From Roseiflexaceae bacterium UBA965 (GTDB lineage Bacteria > Chloroflexota > Chloroflexia > Chloroflexales > Roseiflexaceae), in assembly GCA_002292925.1 (NCBI GenBank), contig DBCF01000244.1, positions 10,618 through 33,962 on the forward strand: DNA of 23,345 nucleotides. Direction: 5' to 3'. Numbering within the stretch: the first letter of the stretch is position 1; each line of letters begins with the position of its first letter. The position numbers and the translations under genes were made by a program. Positions 21,874 to 23,345 of this stretch are shown here, in pieces. Under the pieces are notes generated by a model that was given only the letters and a program-made list of their open reading frames with translations, was not told where the DNA came from and made no database searches.

Positions 21874-23036
21874 TTGACACCTTTCTTTCCCTCATTTCGC
21901 ATCAACGCTTGTGCGAAATCGCCCATACCATTGTCGCCATCCCCTCGGTCACCAACAACGAAGGCGCCATGAGCGACTATACTGCCACATTTCTCACTCG
22001 CTGTGGCTTTGCGGTAACCCGCCTCGCCGTACCCGAATCGGGCGACACTATTGTGGCAAGTATTGGTCATGGTGAGACCAGCGTCATGCTCAACTTCCAC
22101 CTTGACACCTTTGACGTGTTTGCCGGCTGGCAGACCGATCCCTTTACCCCTACTCAAATCGACAATCGCCTCTATGGTCTGGGCTCCCACGACATGAAGG
22201 GCGGCGCGGCCTGTGTGCTCGCCATCGCTGAAGCACTCGGCGCCCACCCCGAGTTACTCCCTGGCCGGGTACTGATTACTGCCACGAGTGACGAAGAAAA
22301 CTGGTCACGGGGAGCACACGCCATCATCAACGGCGGATTTCTCGAGGGGTGCCAAGCAGCCATTGTGCCTGAGCCGTCCAATGCCGGCACACTGACCATC
22401 GGCCAACGGGGTCGGCATGTCTTTCGCATCCGTTTTTTTGGCAAAACAGTCCATGCTGCCTTTGGGGGCGGTATCAACGCCGCCGCCGACGCAGCCCGCG
22501 TCGTGGCCGCCCTCGAAGAACCGGGCTTGGTCGATTTGGGTTGGGATGAGCAATTCCAGCTCGCCGGTACCCTCAACGTCATCGGTATCCACAGTGGTGG
22601 CACCTTTATTTTGGTGCCCGAAGTCGCCGATGTCTGGATAGATCGCCATATTCTGCCCGGCGAAACATTGGAGCATGCCACCGCTCAAATCCGCGACGTT
22701 GTTACTCGTTATACGCGCCATAGCCGCTGGGAATTGACCTGGGATGAGCGACCAACCCCCGCACCTGGCCCATATCTCGTGCCCACGAGTGACCCTTTGG
22801 TGCAAATCATGACAGCCGAATTAGCACACGAATACCAGCAACCAATCCACTACGTCCTCGGACGCAGTGTGGCCGACACCAGTCATTTCGCCTTCCATGG
22901 CCACATCCCAACCGTTATTTGTGGGCCGCAAGGGGGCAACACCTGCGAGGCCAATGAGTGGCTCGATCTCGACTCATTACTGCCCACAACCCGTGCTATG
23001 ATGAGCACAACACTCAAACTCTTGTCTCGTGGCTAA
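21870..23036 (+). CDS. M20-family metallopeptidase/deacylase (ArgE/DapE type)
   Basis: The 388-residue di-zinc hydrolase has H77-x-D79 (NFHLDTF), bridging D108 (GSHDMKGG), catalytic E142 or E143 (SDEENWSRGA), E168 (VPEPSN) and a late His in VADTSHF, with a small dimerisation domain in the middle (about 180-290). This set is shared by acetylornithine deacetylase, succinyl-diaminopimelate desuccinylase and aminoacylase-type enzymes; the specific substrate cannot be chosen. The frame opens at 21798, but ATG 21870 overlaps the amidase stop as ATGA and has AAGGA 8 nt upstream, so that start is used. Together with the amidase it would release free amino acids from acylated or amidated forms. Confidence 0.9.
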   Translation: MIDTFLSLISHQRLCEIAHTIVAIPSVTNNEGAMSDYTATFLTRCGFAVTRLAVPESGDTIVASIGHGETSVMLNFHLDTFDVFAGWQTDPFTPTQIDNRLYGLGSHDMKGGAACVLAIAEALGAHPELLPGRVLITATSDEENWSRGAHAIINGGFLEGCQAAIVPEPSNAGTLTIGQRGRHVFRIRFFGKTVHAAFGGGINAAADAARVVAALEEPGLVDLGWDEQFQLAGTLNVIGIHSGGTFILVPEVADVWIDRHILPGETLEHATAQIRDVVTRYTRHSRWELTWDERPTPAPGPYLVPTSDPLVQIMTAELAHEYQQPIHYVLGRSVADTSHFAFHGHIPTVICGPQGGNTCEANEWLDLDSLLPTTRAMMSTTLKLLSRG

Positions 23037-23049
23037 AGGAGCCAACTGT

Positions 23050-23345
23050 ATGTGGCAGACACCGCAATTGATTACCCATACCGGCACGCATGTCGTGCTC
23101 CGCGCTGCTGATGTGGCCAATGACGGCGCCGCGCTCTTTGCGGCAGGGCATCGCACATCTGCACATTTATATACGTGGCAATATTTACCGTACGGCCCGT
23201 TTACCGACGTGACGGCAATGGACGCATATGTACGCAATTTTGCCGGCAAAACTGACCCGTTGATGCATGTGGTCTGTGATGCCGTCACCCAAATTCCCAT
23301 TGGCGTAATCACGATTATGAGCATCTTCCCTGAATTTGGGCGGGC
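23050..23345 (+). CDS. GNAT-family N-acetyltransferase, N-terminal part (cut by window edge)
   Basis: The first 98 codons run off the right edge. The N-terminus (HVVLRAADVANDGAALFAAG, then TWQYLPYGPFTD, then HVVCDAVTQIPIGVITIMSI) follows the layout of RimJ/RimL-like GNAT acetyltransferases: beta1, helices, the YGPF segment, then the strand pair ending before the acetyl-CoA loop, which is beyond the window. AAAGGAG lies 8 nt before the ATG and overlaps the stop of the M20 gene, so it belongs to the same operon. An acetyltransferase beside a possible deacylase suggests an acetylation cycle on the same or related compounds, which is inference. Confidence 0.8.
   Translation, partial: MWQTPQLITHTGTHVVLRAADVANDGAALFAAGHRTSAHLYTWQYLPYGPFTDVTAMDAYVRNFAGKTDPLMHVVCDAVTQIPIGVITIMSIFPEFGR

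Noticed and set aside
22172..22805. Long minus-strand frames within the M20 gene
   Set aside because: Metal-ligand motifs confirm the plus-strand gene; the opposite frames are shadows.

Overview
The window comes from a bacterial chromosome of moderate GC content. Gene content (citramalate synthase inside a branched-chain amino acid operon, GH51 arabinofuranosidase, a long TspO-like protein, a YbjN/TY-Chap-like protein, a GT39-like membrane glycosyltransferase) suggests a member of the Chloroflexota, perhaps class Chloroflexia. That placement is inferred from family resemblance, not from a marker gene. There are no rRNA, tRNA, IS or CRISPR features.

Region 1 (1-8084, minus strand) is a seven-gene amino acid biosynthesis operon read right to left: ilvB, ilvN, ilvC, leuA, pheA, cimA and ilvE (ilvE is cut by the left edge). 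It makes the committed intermediates of valine, leucine and isoleucine, supplies 2-ketobutyrate precursor through citramalate, and carries prephenate dehydratase for phenylalanine. Upstream lies the most striking feature of the window, a complete-looking ribosome-mediated transcription attenuator. It has an exact-consensus sigma70-type promoter (TTGACA, 17 bp, TATAAT), a Shine-Dalgarno sequence, a 24-residue leader peptide loaded with Leu/Val/Ile codons, a candidate antiterminator arm starting just after the leader stop codon, and a perfect 12-bp terminator hairpin with a T-run just before ilvB. The operon also has internal punctuation: an 11-bp hairpin between ilvC and leuA, a palindrome between leuA and pheA, and a dyad plus -10 element before ilvE.

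Region 2 (8092-14014) holds a divergent, A+T-rich membrane glycosyltransferase gene (minus) and a plus-strand group: PhyH-type 2-oxoglutarate dioxygenase, FKBP peptidyl-prolyl isomerase, Rieske oxygenase and cytochrome P450. These are three mechanistically different iron oxygenases in a row, with no reductase in the window. The P450 has His in place of the normally invariant Arg of the ExxR motif.

Region 3 (14145-18443, minus strand) holds a GH51 alpha-L-arabinofuranosidase, a YbjN/TY-Chap-like protein, an HtrA-like serine protease without an export signal, and, upstream and separated by a strong terminator, a long TspO-like membrane protein. Region 4 (18544-23345) has an arginase-family hydrolase (minus) that ends in a 16-bp tandem repeat. 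Divergent from it is a tightly packed plus-strand operon: RhtA-like exporter, amidase and M20 metallopeptidase joined by 4-nt ATGA overlaps, then a truncated GNAT acetyltransferase. This last group looks like handling or export of amino acids or amides.

At the scale of the whole window, at least four long, GC-rich, perfect or near-perfect hairpins without T-runs sit in gaps between genes, whereas only two hairpins (the ilv attenuator and the one after the TspO-like gene) look like canonical intrinsic terminators. No intergenic gap exceeds 300 bases.
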